From Sphingobium sp. (GTDB lineage: Bacteria > Pseudomonadota > Alphaproteobacteria > Sphingomonadales > Sphingomonadaceae): a stretch of DNA of 39,643 bases. Location: contig JAGIAZ010000022.1 in assembly GCA_017744605.1 (NCBI GenBank), forward strand, positions 1 through 39,643. Reading direction: 5' to 3'. Positions within the stretch are counted from its first letter, which is position 1. Each line of letters opens with the position of its first letter. Positions 26,265 to 33,589 of the stretch are shown piece after piece. The translations under genes were made by a program, and so were the position numbers. The notes below the pieces were generated by a model. That model was not told the origin of the DNA. It made no database searches and saw nothing but the letters and a program-made list of their open reading frames with translations.

Positions 26265-26564
26265 GTGGCGAACAGTTTGGAAAGTGCCCGTTTTCTGATC
26301 GAGAGCCGCATGCGCGATGCCGCGAAGGGCGATGCGCAGGCCAGATATGATCTCGGGGTCGCCTATAGTTGCGGAACCAGCGGCGTCGGTATCGACCTCG
26401 TCGAAGCGCATAAGTGGTTCAACCTTGCCGCGCTTGCCGGCAGCGAAGAAGGCCAGCATTGCCGGGCCGAGATCGCCGACGAGATGAGCGCGCGCGAAGT
26501 TGCCGAGGCGCAGCGTCTTGCCCGTGCCTGGCTGAGCCAGACCGCCCATCGCGCCGCCGCCTGA
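26265..26564 (+). CDS. Small Sel1-repeat protein
   Basis: A 99-residue protein dominated by one Sel1-like repeat (TPR subfamily): ARYDLGVAYSCGTSGVGIDLVEAHKWFNLAALAGSEEGQ with the typical A-x-LG and EA-KWF-LAA pattern, followed by a helix rich in Ala/Glu. Sel1 repeats mediate protein-protein contacts. No signal peptide is present, so it is cytoplasmic. Translation starts at GTG preceded by AGGGGG at eight bases, a good ribosome-binding site. It stands between panC and the haem-lipoprotein operon. The partner is unknown. Confidence 0.78.
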   Translation: MANSLESARFLIESRMRDAAKGDAQARYDLGVAYSCGTSGVGIDLVEAHKWFNLAALAGSEEGQHCRAEIADEMSAREVAEAQRLARAWLSQTAHRAAA

Positions 26565-26587
26565 AGCGGCCCTTCCGATTGGCCTGA

Positions 26588-26653
26588 GTTGCAACGGTAC
26601 AGTTACCGTTTCACGCTCGCCATTCGTTGCAAACCTATTCATACCGTTGCCCG
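26588..26653. promoter_or_regulatory. Cluster of repeated TACCGTTGCAAC-like motifs before the haem-lipoprotein operon
   Basis: Four related 12-mers lie in 66 bases. On the minus strand, 26588-26599 reads TACCGTTGCAAC. On the plus strand, 26604 reads TACCGTTTCACG, 26622 reads ATTCGTTGCAAA, and 26642 reads TACCGTTGCCCG. The first two form a perfect 7-bp dyad AACGGTA-CAGT-TACCGTT. The cluster ends 34 bases before the operon's start codon. Direct-repeat spacing is 18 and 20 bases. This arrangement looks like a multi-site operator. No regulator is known for it. Confidence 0.55.
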
Positions 26654-26686
26654 AAAGCCGCTCGGCGGCGCCTGGGAGAGACGTGA

Positions 26687-27202
26687 ATGAAGGGGATGAT
26701 TGTCGCGGTGGCCTGCCTGGCGCTGCTGACCGGCTGCAAGAAGGCCGAAGAGAAGGCGCCAACCTTCGTCAAAGCCCATGACATCAAGCAGCTGATGGCG
26801 ACGATCGTTCAGCCGCAGGCCGATGTCTTCTGGAAATCCGCCGGCTCCTATACGGACGCGACCGGCACGCACGATCTGCGCCCGACCACCGAGGATGCCT
26901 GGCTGCGCACGCGCAGCGCCGCCGCGACCATCGCCGAGATGGGCAATCTCCTGATGACCGAGCAATATGCCAAGGGCCGCGGCGAGGACTGGATGCAGTT
27001 CTCCAAGTCGCTGGTCGAGATCGGCCAGAAGGCGGAGAAAGCCGCCATCGACCGCAGCGAGGACGCGATCTTCGAAACCGGCGGCACGATGTACAATGTC
27101 TGCACGGCCTGCCACCAGGTCTACCCGCCCGCCGCCGGCGAAGTTCCCGCCAATGCGGCCGACGCTGCGGGCAATGCATCGAACGCAGCCATCGCCAGGT
27201 GA
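26687..27202 (+). CDS. Lipoprotein with C-type haem motif (cytochrome c'-like)
   Basis: A 171-residue lipoprotein: the signal MKGMIVAVACLALLTGC ends at lipobox Cys17, so it is anchored to a membrane facing the periplasm. Helical regions follow, and the single haem-attachment motif CTACH is at 139-143, near the C-terminus, as in cytochrome c' (class II) proteins. The segment WLRTRSAAATIAEMGNLLM also suits that fold. The last 25 residues are a low-complexity Ala/Asn/Pro tail. A GGGAGAG ribosome-binding site precedes the ATG. It is the first gene of a three-gene operon; its stop overlaps the next start by four bases (GTGA). The role is probably electron transfer or redox sensing; this is inference. 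Confidence 0.75.
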   Translation: MKGMIVAVACLALLTGCKKAEEKAPTFVKAHDIKQLMATIVQPQADVFWKSAGSYTDATGTHDLRPTTEDAWLRTRSAAATIAEMGNLLMTEQYAKGRGEDWMQFSKSLVEIGQKAEKAAIDRSEDAIFETGGTMYNVCTACHQVYPPAAGEVPANAADAAGNASNAAIAR

Positions 27203-27888
27203 CGCTCCGCCTGCCGATCCGCCAATTGCTGGTCTCTCTGTGTCTGCTGACGATCGCGGGCGCGGCAGCCGCCCATGACGTGGCGCAGAGCGACCGTGCC
27301 TTCGTCGCGGGCGTGAACGGCCCGGCTTTCATGCCGTTCCTCTACCTCGGCGCGAAGCATATGGTCACCGGCTACGACCATATCCTGTTCCTGATCGGGG
27401 TCGTCTTCTTCCTCTATCGGTTGAAGGACGTGGTCCTCTACGTCTCGATGTTCACCATCGGCCATTCGCTGACGCTGATGGGCGGCGTGCTGCTGCATGT
27501 TGGGGCGAATGCCCATATCATCGACGCGATTATCGGCCTCTCGGTGGCCTATAAGGGCTTCGAGAATCTCGGCGGTTTCGAGAAGCTTGGCCTGGCGATC
27601 AACACCAGGCTCGCCGTGCTGGTCTTCGGCCTGTTCCATGGCGTGGGGCTCGCCACGAAGCTCATGGACCTGGCCGTCTCCAGGAACGGCCTGCTGGTCA
27701 ATCTCATCGGCTTCAATCTCGGGGTCGAGCTGGGCCAGGTCATCGTCCTGGCCGTGGTCGTGACCCTGCTCAACCTCTGGCGGCATCTGCCCAGCTTCGA
27801 CGCGACCGCCCGCTACGCCAATATCGCTCTCATCCTTGCCGGCTTCATGCTCGCCGGCAACCAGATTGCAGGATATCTCGCATCATGA
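27199..27888 (+). CDS. HupE/UreJ-like membrane protein
   Basis: A 229-residue inner-membrane protein with a signal-like first helix (LVSLCLLTIAGAAAAHDVA) and five or six further membrane helices. Signature motifs are GAKHMVTGYDHILFLIGVVFF (H54, D60, H61), FTIGHSLTLMGG (H89), GLFHGVGLA and FNLGVELGQVIVLAVV. These His/Asp motifs are those of HupE/UreJ family proteins, known or proposed nickel/cobalt transporters, but also of many homologues with no known substrate. Translation starts at GTG overlapping the lipoprotein stop by four bases. The next gene overlaps by another four, so all three proteins are made together. It may import a metal or handle a substrate linked to the haem protein. Confidence 0.82.
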   Translation: MTLRLPIRQLLVSLCLLTIAGAAAAHDVAQSDRAFVAGVNGPAFMPFLYLGAKHMVTGYDHILFLIGVVFFLYRLKDVVLYVSMFTIGHSLTLMGGVLLHVGANAHIIDAIIGLSVAYKGFENLGGFEKLGLAINTRLAVLVFGLFHGVGLATKLMDLAVSRNGLLVNLIGFNLGVELGQVIVLAVVVTLLNLWRHLPSFDATARYANIALILAGFMLAGNQIAGYLAS

Positions 27889-28502
27889 CCGACGCATCGC
27901 CCAATCCGCCAGCGCCCGCTCCGCTCTCGAAGACGAAGCTGGTCATCGGCGGCGCGGCGGCTCTTCTCGCCGCTGCGGGCATCACCGTCTGCTTCGTGCT
28001 CCCCGCCCAATATGGCATCGACCCGACCGGCGTCGGTGCCGCGACCGGCCTCATCCAGATTGCCGACGCCGCCAATTCGCCCGAGCTGGCGCGCGGCGCC
28101 AAGCGTACCGGCGTCCTGACGCTCGGCGAGCGTGCGGCCGAACCCGGCAAGACCGATCGCTGGGAGATCGAGCTCGGGCCCTATGAGGCGACCGAATTCA
28201 AATATACGATCGACGAAGGCAAGGCGATGACCTTCAAATGGTCGGCCACCGCGCCGTTGCGCTACGACATGCATGCGCATCCCTTCAACGGCGGCACCGC
28301 GCTCACCGAGAGCTATGGCGTCGGCACCGCACAGACTATGCAGGGCCGCTATGTCGCGGCGTTCACCGGAATCCACGGCTGGTACTGGCAGAACCGCACC
28401 ATGGAGCCGGTCAAGCTCACCCTTGAGGCCTCCGGCGCCATCGCGGAATCGACGATCTTCGATTCCACTGGCGAGCATAAAAGGCCGCTGTCGGGCGGCT
28501 GA
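27885..28502 (+). CDS. Membrane-anchored periplasmic protein of the HupE-linked type
   Basis: A 205-residue protein with one N-terminal membrane anchor (about residues 18-40, KLVIGGAAALLAAAGITVCF) after a Pro-rich cytoplasmic start, then a periplasmic domain. That domain has conserved-looking aromatic and His motifs: FKWSATAPLRYDMHAHPFNGG (H130, H132) and GIHGWYWQNRT (H164). They resemble metal-binding or carbohydrate-like beta-sandwich motifs. I do not know a characterised family; annotation pipelines often name such proteins transmembrane anchor protein. It overlaps the HupE-like gene by four bases (ATGA), so a physical or functional partnership with HupE is likely. The C-terminus ends RPLSGG without further domains. 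Confidence 0.68.
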   Translation: MTDASPNPPAPAPLSKTKLVIGGAAALLAAAGITVCFVLPAQYGIDPTGVGAATGLIQIADAANSPELARGAKRTGVLTLGERAAEPGKTDRWEIELGPYEATEFKYTIDEGKAMTFKWSATAPLRYDMHAHPFNGGTALTESYGVGTAQTMQGRYVAAFTGIHGWYWQNRTMEPVKLTLEASGAIAESTIFDSTGEHKRPLSGG

Positions 28503-28547
28503 GGACAAGCTCTGTTCAGAGCAAATCCCGTCACCCCGGACGTGATC

Positions 28548-28599
28548 GGTGATGATCTCGTTCGAACGGCCTATTCCTCGGCTTAAGGGCATAATCGCC
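28548..28599 (-). repeat. Core-less remnant of the composite element, copy C
   Basis: GGTGATGATCTC at the left and GGCATAATCGCC at the right are its inverted termini, and CGTTCGAACGGCCTATTCCTCGGCTTAAGG joins the arms where the 104-bp core should be. It shows the uninterrupted CTTAAG site. The flanks CCCCGGACGTGATC and GATCCGGGG are the halves of a different REP, as if the element had entered its loop. Confidence 0.68.
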
Positions 28600-28642
28600 G
28601 ACATGATCCGGGGGTCAGCTTTTCCGAAGCCGCACCCCGTCT

Positions 28643-28790
28643 AGAGCGGTGTGCTTTTAATCTGCAACGCTCTTATCCGTTCGTGTCGAGCGAAGTCGAG
28701 ACACCCATCGGCCTTGCGCTACAACGATGGGTGTCTCGACTTCGCTCGACACGAACGGAACGGTGGGTCAGATTTTAGGCTCGATGCTCT
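28643..28790 (+). mobile_element. 148-bp AGAGC-ended palindromic element, copy 2
   Basis: Same length as copy 1 at 10209-10356 with three substitutions, 18 kb away. The internal inverted repeat is longer and perfect here (GAGACACCCATCG pairs with CGATGGGTGTCTC). The flanks are CT on the left and AG on the right. The right edge provides the first two bases of the minus-strand stop codon of the acyltransferase gene. Confidence 0.92.
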
Positions 28791-29928
28791 AGTCGCAATC
28801 CTTCCGAAACGGCCCGCGCTCGCCCAGCCATTCGCGGTCGTTTTCCAGTGCCGCCGCCTCATGCTCGCAGAACTCCGCCACTGCGCGACGGAAGCTCTTG
28901 TTGGGGATGTAGTGCGCCGAGAAGGTCGGCACCGGGCGGTAACCCCGCGAGAGTTTATGCTCGCCCTGCGCGCCCGCCTCGACCCGGCTCAACCCGCGCG
29001 CAATCGCCGCATCGATCGCCTGATAATAGCAGAGCTCGAAATGGAGGAACGGCACCTCCTCGGTGCAGCCCCAATAGCGGCCGTAGAGCGTGTCCGCGCC
29101 GATCAGGTTGAGCGCCCCCGCGATCGGCCGGCCCTCGCGCAGCGCGAAGATCAGCAGCACCTTGTCGGCCATGCGCTCGCCGAGCAGCGAGAAGAATGAC
29201 CGGGTCAGATAGGGGTGTCCCCATTTGCGGCTGCCCGTGTCCTGATAGAAGGTCCAGAAGGCGTCCCAATGCGCCTCCGTCAGGTCGGTGCCGGTCAGGT
29301 GCACGATCTCCAGCCCCGCCTGCGCCTTGGCCCGCTCCTTGCGCAGGTCCTTGCGGTGGCGGCTGGAGAGGGCGCCGAGGAAATCCTCGAAGCTGCCATA
29401 GCCCTCGTTCGACCAATGATATTGCGTGCCTTGCCGGATCAGCCAGCCGCCGGCGCGGAAGCGCTCCACCTCCTCCGGCGCGATGAAGGTCGCATGCGCC
29501 GACGAGAGCCGGTTCTGCTCGGCCACCGCCTCGATGCCCTTCATCAGCCCATTGGCGGCACCGGCATCGCGCGCGAGCAACCGCGGTCCTGGCACCGGCG
29601 AGAAGGGCGCGCAGACCTGCAGCTTGGGATAATAGTCGCCGCCCGCCCGCTGCCAGGCGTCCGCCCAGCTATGGTCGAACACATATTCGCCCTGGCTGTG
29701 ATGCTTGAGATAGGCCGGCGCCGCAGCGAGGATCGTCCCGCTCGCATCCTCGACCGTGATCGGCGCAGGCGACCAGCCCGTACCCGGCCCGACGCTGCCG
29801 GACTCCTCCAGGATCGAGAGGAAATCATGGCTGACGAACGGATTGCCGCCGCCCGCACACGCGTCCCAGCCCGCCTTGTCGAGGCTCGCTACCGACATCG
29901 ACAGGCGCACGGTCCATTCGATACTCAT
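28789..29928 (-). CDS. GNAT/FemAB-like acyltransferase (COG3146)
   Basis: A 379-residue cytoplasmic protein of COG3146 (DUF482), a double GNAT-fold group related to FemAB peptidyltransferases and annotated as peptidogalycan biosynthesis proteins. Recognisable segments are NPFVSHDFLSILEESGSVG, YVFDHSWADAW, SSAHATFIAPEE, the helix SSRHRKDLRKERAK, and GALNLIGADTLYGRYWGC followed by FLHFELCYYQAIDAAIARGL, RVEAGAQGEHKLSRGY. The substrate is unknown. Stop codon TAG is formed by the edge of the 148-bp repeat, so the last residues (FRKDCD) may have been reshaped by its insertion; the family usually ends close to this point, so loss seems minor. Nothing upstream suggests an operon. Confidence 0.85.
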   Translation of the reverse strand: MSIEWTVRLSMSVASLDKAGWDACAGGGNPFVSHDFLSILEESGSVGPGTGWSPAPITVEDASGTILAAAPAYLKHHSQGEYVFDHSWADAWQRAGGDYYPKLQVCAPFSPVPGPRLLARDAGAANGLMKGIEAVAEQNRLSSAHATFIAPEEVERFRAGGWLIRQGTQYHWSNEGYGSFEDFLGALSSRHRKDLRKERAKAQAGLEIVHLTGTDLTEAHWDAFWTFYQDTGSRKWGHPYLTRSFFSLLGERMADKVLLIFALREGRPIAGALNLIGADTLYGRYWGCTEEVPFLHFELCYYQAIDAAIARGLSRVEAGAQGEHKLSRGYRPVPTFSAHYIPNKSFRRAVAEFCEHEAAALENDREWLGERGPFRKDCD

Positions 29929-30008
29929 GAGGGAAGGGGCGCCGGGCGAGTCATGAGGGGGAAGATGGGCATTCAGGCGCGCCTAGACCAGTGCTTTTCG
30001 CTCCAAAT

Positions 30009-30046
30009 AGATCCTCCCCAAGACGAGCTTGGGAAGGATCTTTTTT
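30009..30046. terminator. Hairpin after the GFA gene, possibly bidirectional
   Basis: Stem AGATCCTCCCCAAG/CTTGGGAAGGATCT (one A-C type mismatch in 14 pairs) with loop ACGAG. On the plus strand it is followed by TTTTT; on the minus strand, where the gene runs, it is preceded by AAAAA and followed by ATTTGG. It lies directly at the stop of the GFA gene. Confidence 0.7.
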
Positions 30047-30444
30047 CAACGGTAATGCTCGATGCCGTCGCCGACGATGGCAACCCATTTGTGCATCCGC
30101 TCCTCGTAGACGGAATAATCCGGCGGCGGGAAATCCGGTTCTGCAAAGGCGCCGACCGCGACGGCGGTGAAATCCGGCAGACCCTCGGCGACATAGGTGA
30201 CGGTCGATCCGCATATCGGGCAAAAGCGGAATGTCGCGCGCTTGCCGCTGTCGCCGACCTCCGACCATTCCCGAAAATTGCCGCTTAGCGCGACATCCTC
30301 GTGCATCCAACGCGCCTGCGCGGCGAAGGCGCTGCCCGAGCGCTTCTTGCAGTTGAGGCAATGGCAGACCGAGATCCGCACTGGGTCGCCCGTGCAGACC
30401 ACTTGCAATTGCCCGCAGCGGCACGTGGCTGTGCGTATCGTCAT
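30046..30444 (-). CDS. GFA/CENP-V family zinc-binding protein
   Basis: A 132-residue protein with the GFA (glutathione-dependent formaldehyde-activating enzyme/CENP-V) fold. Zinc ligands are CRCGQL (C8, C10), CHCLNCKKRSGSAF (C27, C29, C32) and RFCPICGSTVTY. Members bind zinc structurally, and only a few are shown to have S-hydroxymethylglutathione synthase activity, so enzymatic function is unproven. The start was chosen at MTIRTATCRC to match the family; an upstream ATG six codons earlier has no support. It is separated by 38 bases from the RidA gene, which lies upstream on the same strand. Confidence 0.87.
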   Translation of the reverse strand: MTIRTATCRCGQLQVVCTGDPVRISVCHCLNCKKRSGSAFAAQARWMHEDVALSGNFREWSEVGDSGKRATFRFCPICGSTVTYVAEGLPDFTAVAVGAFAEPDFPPPDYSVYEERMHKWVAIVGDGIEHYR

Positions 30445-30482
30445 CTCACTCCCCGTCAGCATGACGAAAATGAGAGGCTTGC

Positions 30483-30947
30483 TCAGCCTCGCACCGCCAC
30501 GATCGCGTCGATCTCGACCGAGGCGTCGAGCGGCAGCACCGGCACGCCGACCGCGCTGCGGGCATGCTTGCCGGCGTCGCCGAAGATGCGGACCATCATT
30601 TCCGAGGCGCCGTTGGCGACTTTGGGCTGGTCGGCGAAATCAGTGGTGCTCGCCACGAAGGCGCCGAGCTTCACGATGCGTTCGACCTTGTCGAGATCGC
30701 CCAAGGCGGCCTTCATCTGCGCGACGAGCATCAGCGCGCAGCGCTCCGCCGCGGCATGGCCCCAGGCGAGGTCGCGCGTGTCGCCCAGCTTGCCCTTCAT
30801 CAGCTCGCCGTCCGGCGAGAATGGCAGCTGCCCCGAAATGTGCAGCAGTCCGCCCGCGAGAACGGTCGGCACATAAGCGGCGACAGGCGCGGCGGCGGCG
30901 GGGAGGGAGATGCCCTCGGCGGCGAGATGATCTTCGATGCGGCTCAT
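30483..30947 (-). CDS. RidA family protein
   Basis: A 154-residue member of the RidA/YjgF/UK114 family, whose prototype hydrolyses reactive enamine/imine intermediates. It belongs to the longer subgroup beginning MSRIEDHLAAEGISLP, with VPTVLAGGLLHISGQLPF, the conserved Leu/Ala helix and, near the end, HARSAVGVPVLPLDASVEIDAIV. The catalytic-type Arg (R130 here) is retained. The start at 30947 gives the family N-terminus. Upstream is a pyrimidine-rich CTCCCCGTCCC, not a good ribosome-binding site, so the message may be leaderless or the true start differs. It may be cotranscribed with the GFA gene. Confidence 0.87.
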   Translation of the reverse strand: MSRIEDHLAAEGISLPAAAAPVAAYVPTVLAGGLLHISGQLPFSPDGELMKGKLGDTRDLAWGHAAAERCALMLVAQMKAALGDLDKVERIVKLGAFVASTTDFADQPKVANGASEMMVRIFGDAGKHARSAVGVPVLPLDASVEIDAIVAVRG

Positions 30948-31029
30948 GGGACGGGGAGAAGCATGGCCCGCGAAAAGCGTCAAGAGGCGGCTGGACCTTT
31001 GCCGCGGGACGGCGTGAAACCCAGGTCGA

Positions 31030-31092
31030 ACGTTCCCGGCAGGTTATGGCCGGCGCCGGGAAATGGTTGCTTGTTCGAACGGGATAATCACC
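31030..31092 (+). repeat. Degenerate right part of the composite element, copy E
   Basis: CGTTCCCGGC...GCCGGCGCCGGGAA is a decayed core (31031-31053), followed by the right arm TTGTTCGAACGGGATAATCACC ending at 31092. The left arm is not recognisable. It is in the gap between the divergent RidA and Rieske genes. Confidence 0.55.
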
Positions 31093-31193
31093 CGATTATG
31101 ATTTTCTGACTTGCTGGTGAAAAGGGCAGTGCGGCCCGCTTCCGCCGCCCGGCGTGCTTGTTATATTGCGGCAAAGTTCGAAGGAGAGCGAAC

Positions 31194-32411
31194 ATGGCCA
31201 CCAAGCGTGACGACGCGTGCCCGGGACAGGCCGTGCCCCAGGGCACCGCTTATGGCCGGCCCCCGCAGACGTCGAATGCGCTGTTGACCCAGGTCGGCCC
31301 CGGCACGCCGATGGGCGAGCTGATGCGCCGCTACTGGCAGCCGGTGCTCGCCTCGCACAACGTCACATCCCGCCCGCGCGAGATCCGCATCCTCGGCGAG
31401 GATCTGATCGTCTTCCGCGACGGGCAGGGCAAGCCCGGCCTGCTCTATCCGCGCTGCATGCACCGCGGCACGAGCCTGTTCTGGGGCAGGGTCGAGCAGG
31501 ACGGCATCCGCTGCTGCTATCATGGCTGGAAGTTCGACGTGGAGGGCAATTGCCTCGAGCAGCCCTGCGAGCCTAATGGCGGCGTCAACCGCGCCTCCGC
31601 CCGCCAGCCCTGGTATCCGGTCCGCGAGCGTTACGGTCTCGTCTGGGCCTATATGGGCCCGCCGGAGCGCATGCCTGTCCTCCCGCGCTACAGCTGCATG
31701 GAACCGCTGGAAGCGGGCGAGACCTATATCGCCTATGACAACAGCATGGCCGCCCATGCCGATCTCGGCGGTCCGGAGGTCGTGCCCTACAGCTGGCTGC
31801 ACATGAACGACAATGTCATGGACCCCTTCCACGTCCAGGTGCTGCACACGACCTTCAGCGGCACCCAGTTCGTCAACGCGTTCGTGCACATGCCCAAGGT
31901 CAAGTTCGAGGAGATGGAGGGCGGCATGTTCTACAGCGCCCGTCGCACGCTCGACGATGGCCGCGTGCTGGACCGCATCTCCACCTGGCTGATGCCGCAC
32001 ATCATGAGCGTGCCCGATACGGTGCTCAAGGAAGGGCGGCCCAATATGCTCGGTATTTCCGTGCCGGTCGACGATACCCATTGCCGCATTCTCGCGACCT
32101 TCCGCCTGCCCCATGGCGTGGGGCCCATCGATCCGGAGCTCGGCATGAGCGAGTTCAAACCCTGGAGCCGGAAGACGGTCGCGGAGCGGCAGGACCAGCC
32201 CGGCGACTATGAGGCACAGCAAGGGCAGGGCGCCATCTCGCTGCACAGCGAGGAACATCTCGTGACCAGCGACATCGGCATCGGCATGCAGCGCCGCGCG
32301 CTCACCCGCGCCATCGAGACCGTCCGCGCCGGCGGCGATCCGCCGGGCCTGATCTTCGACGAGGCTGACGCGATGATCGAAATCCCGTCGGGTAATTTCT
32401 ACCGCGGCTGA
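31194..32411 (+). CDS. Rieske-type aromatic ring-hydroxylating oxygenase, alpha subunit
   Basis: A 405-residue terminal oxygenase. The Rieske [2Fe-2S] ligands are C88, H90, C107 and H110 (CMHRG and CCYHGW). The mononuclear iron site D-x2-H-x4-H is D210, H213 and H218 (NDNVMDPFHVQVLH). The N-terminus (GELMRRYWQPVLASHNV) is typical of phthalate-dioxygenase-like and O-demethylase members that act as single-component oxygenases with a separate reductase. Substrate and reductase cannot be identified; no ferredoxin or reductase gene is in the window. An excellent GAAGGAGAGCGAAC precedes the ATG. Upstream open frame of 12 codons is not used. Confidence 0.9.
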   Translation: MATKRDDACPGQAVPQGTAYGRPPQTSNALLTQVGPGTPMGELMRRYWQPVLASHNVTSRPREIRILGEDLIVFRDGQGKPGLLYPRCMHRGTSLFWGRVEQDGIRCCYHGWKFDVEGNCLEQPCEPNGGVNRASARQPWYPVRERYGLVWAYMGPPERMPVLPRYSCMEPLEAGETYIAYDNSMAAHADLGGPEVVPYSWLHMNDNVMDPFHVQVLHTTFSGTQFVNAFVHMPKVKFEEMEGGMFYSARRTLDDGRVLDRISTWLMPHIMSVPDTVLKEGRPNMLGISVPVDDTHCRILATFRLPHGVGPIDPELGMSEFKPWSRKTVAERQDQPGDYEAQQGQGAISLHSEEHLVTSDIGIGMQRRALTRAIETVRAGGDPPGLIFDEADAMIEIPSGNFYRG

Positions 32412-32424
32412 GCGGAGACCTGGT

Positions 32425-32631
32425 CTATTTGCCCTCGGGCACCGGCATTGCGTCGCCATTGCGGAACTGCCGCGCTTTTTCCGCGGCGGCGATCAGGCTC
32501 TCCCCGGTCTTGGTTGCCGCGTCCACCGTCATGGTGATGGCGGTGCCGTCCGGGCCGTCGAGCACGACCATGCCGTTCTCCGCGCTGGCGACGCCCGGGC
32601 TGTTGGACGGCTCCGTTGCCATCTGCGTCAT
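32425..32631 (-). CDS. Small uncharacterised protein translated with the Crp gene
   Basis: A 68-residue protein starting MTQMATEPSNSPGVASAENG, then a central segment VVLDGPDGTAITMTVDAATKTGESLIAAAEKARQF and the end GDAMPVPEGK. No recognised family, signal or membrane segment. The start ATG overlaps the stop of the upstream Crp/Fnr-type gene by four bases (ATGA), which indicates translational coupling, so it is likely a real gene. The end converges on the Rieske gene with 13 bases between the two stops. It might be a partner or target-linked accessory of the regulator; there is no evidence beyond the coupling. Confidence 0.6.
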   Translation of the reverse strand: MTQMATEPSNSPGVASAENGMVVLDGPDGTAITMTVDAATKTGESLIAAAEKARQFRNGDAMPVPEGK

Positions 32632-33377
32632 CGCACGGCCTTTGCTCGCAGGGGCCGGGCGCCCGATTTCTCCTCCAGGTACAGATAATAGGGATCGAAA
32701 TTCCCGCGCCGTTCCAGCGCCGGCCTGTCGAGGATTTCGACGATGGGCGCGCGGACCGTGCACAGGCCCGCCTCGCGCAGCTGCCGAATGACACGATTGG
32801 TGTGGACGCTCGTCAGGCCGCAGGCTTCGGCGAGGTCGGCCTGCGTGATGCCGAACGTGAAGCTATGCCCATCGCTGAGGTCGACGGCTTCCAGCCGCGC
32901 ATTCACTTCGCAGAGGAAGTGCGCGACGCGTCCGACCGCGTCGAGCCGGCCGACGCGGAACAGCCAGGCGCGATGGAGCGAGGCGTCGACCAGCGTCGAA
33001 AACCACAGCTTGAGACCGAGTTCGCGGTCCTGCGCGATGAGCCGGCGGAGCTGCGCATGCGGGATGATGGCGACCTTCGAAGCCGTCAGCGTGGCGATGT
33101 TGTGATCGAGCGTGGTCATGGGCAGGGAATGAAGATCGACGAAATCGCCGGGCACATGCAGGCCGACCAGCTGCCGCAGACCCTTCCGGTCGTCGATGTA
33201 GCGGGACGTGAAGCCCTCGACGAGCAGGGTGCTCACATGCACGGGCTCGTGCGCGCGGATCAGCGTCGTGCGTGCCGGAATGTCCAATATGTCGGTGATG
33301 GCATTTTCGAGGGCCATGCGCTCGGCTCTTGTGAGCTCGGCGCCGCACCGGTTCCGGAGGAAACGGCTGGTCAGCAC
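32628..33377 (-). CDS. Crp/Fnr-family transcription regulator (paralogue 1)
   Basis: A 249-residue DNA-binding regulator. The N-terminal cyclic-nucleotide-like beta barrel includes SRYIDDRKGLRQLVGLHVPGDFVDLHSLPMTTLDHN. The dimerisation helix follows (RAWLFRVGRLDAVGRVAHFL), then the winged helix-turn-helix at the C-terminus (ITQADLAEACGLTSVHTNRVIRQLREAG). There are no Fnr cysteines at the N-terminus, and residues for cAMP binding are not obvious, so the signal is unknown. The start was set at GTG 33377, which aligns residue for residue with the GTG of the divergent paralogue (VLTSRFLRNR against MRTERMLLNR). Its stop overlaps the 68-residue gene by four bases. Confidence 0.87.
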   Translation of the reverse strand: MLTSRFLRNRCGAELTRAERMALENAITDILDIPARTTLIRAHEPVHVSTLLVEGFTSRYIDDRKGLRQLVGLHVPGDFVDLHSLPMTTLDHNIATLTASKVAIIPHAQLRRLIAQDRELGLKLWFSTLVDASLHRAWLFRVGRLDAVGRVAHFLCEVNARLEAVDLSDGHSFTFGITQADLAEACGLTSVHTNRVIRQLREAGLCTVRAPIVEILDRPALERRGNFDPYYLYLEEKSGARPLRAKAVR

Positions 33378-33484
33378 GGGATCGGCTCTGCGCTCATGAG
33401 GGTGAAACGCTCGGCCGCGATTGCCGATCCTGAGCCCCTGCGAAAGCCGGATCAGAGATAATTCAGGTCCGCCCCGGCCCTGTT

Positions 33485-33498
33485 TTAACAAATATCAA
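33485..33498. promoter_or_regulatory. Possible Crp/Fnr-like half-palindrome between the two regulators
   Basis: TTAAC-AAAT-ATCAA has the right half-site ATCAA of the Fnr consensus (TTGAT-N4-ATCAA) and a weaker left half. It lies in the 212-base intergenic region between two divergent Crp/Fnr genes, a natural place for autoregulation. No dedicated promoter hexamers are clear; an AT-rich ATATAAC at 33563-33569 could be a -10 element for the plus-strand gene. Confidence 0.3.
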
Positions 33499-33589
33499 GA
33501 CGAATTCGCCTCCCGGTGGATCGCCAAACGGGCGCCCGCCGCGCTAGCCGCCGAGCAACAAAATATAACGGTGTAAGGGGTCGGCTGAA

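Noticed and set aside
29929..30045. Terminator-like hairpin considered as a boundary of a mobile element
   Set aside because: The stem sits exactly at the GFA stop codon with an adjacent A/T run on both strands; a transcription terminator explains it.
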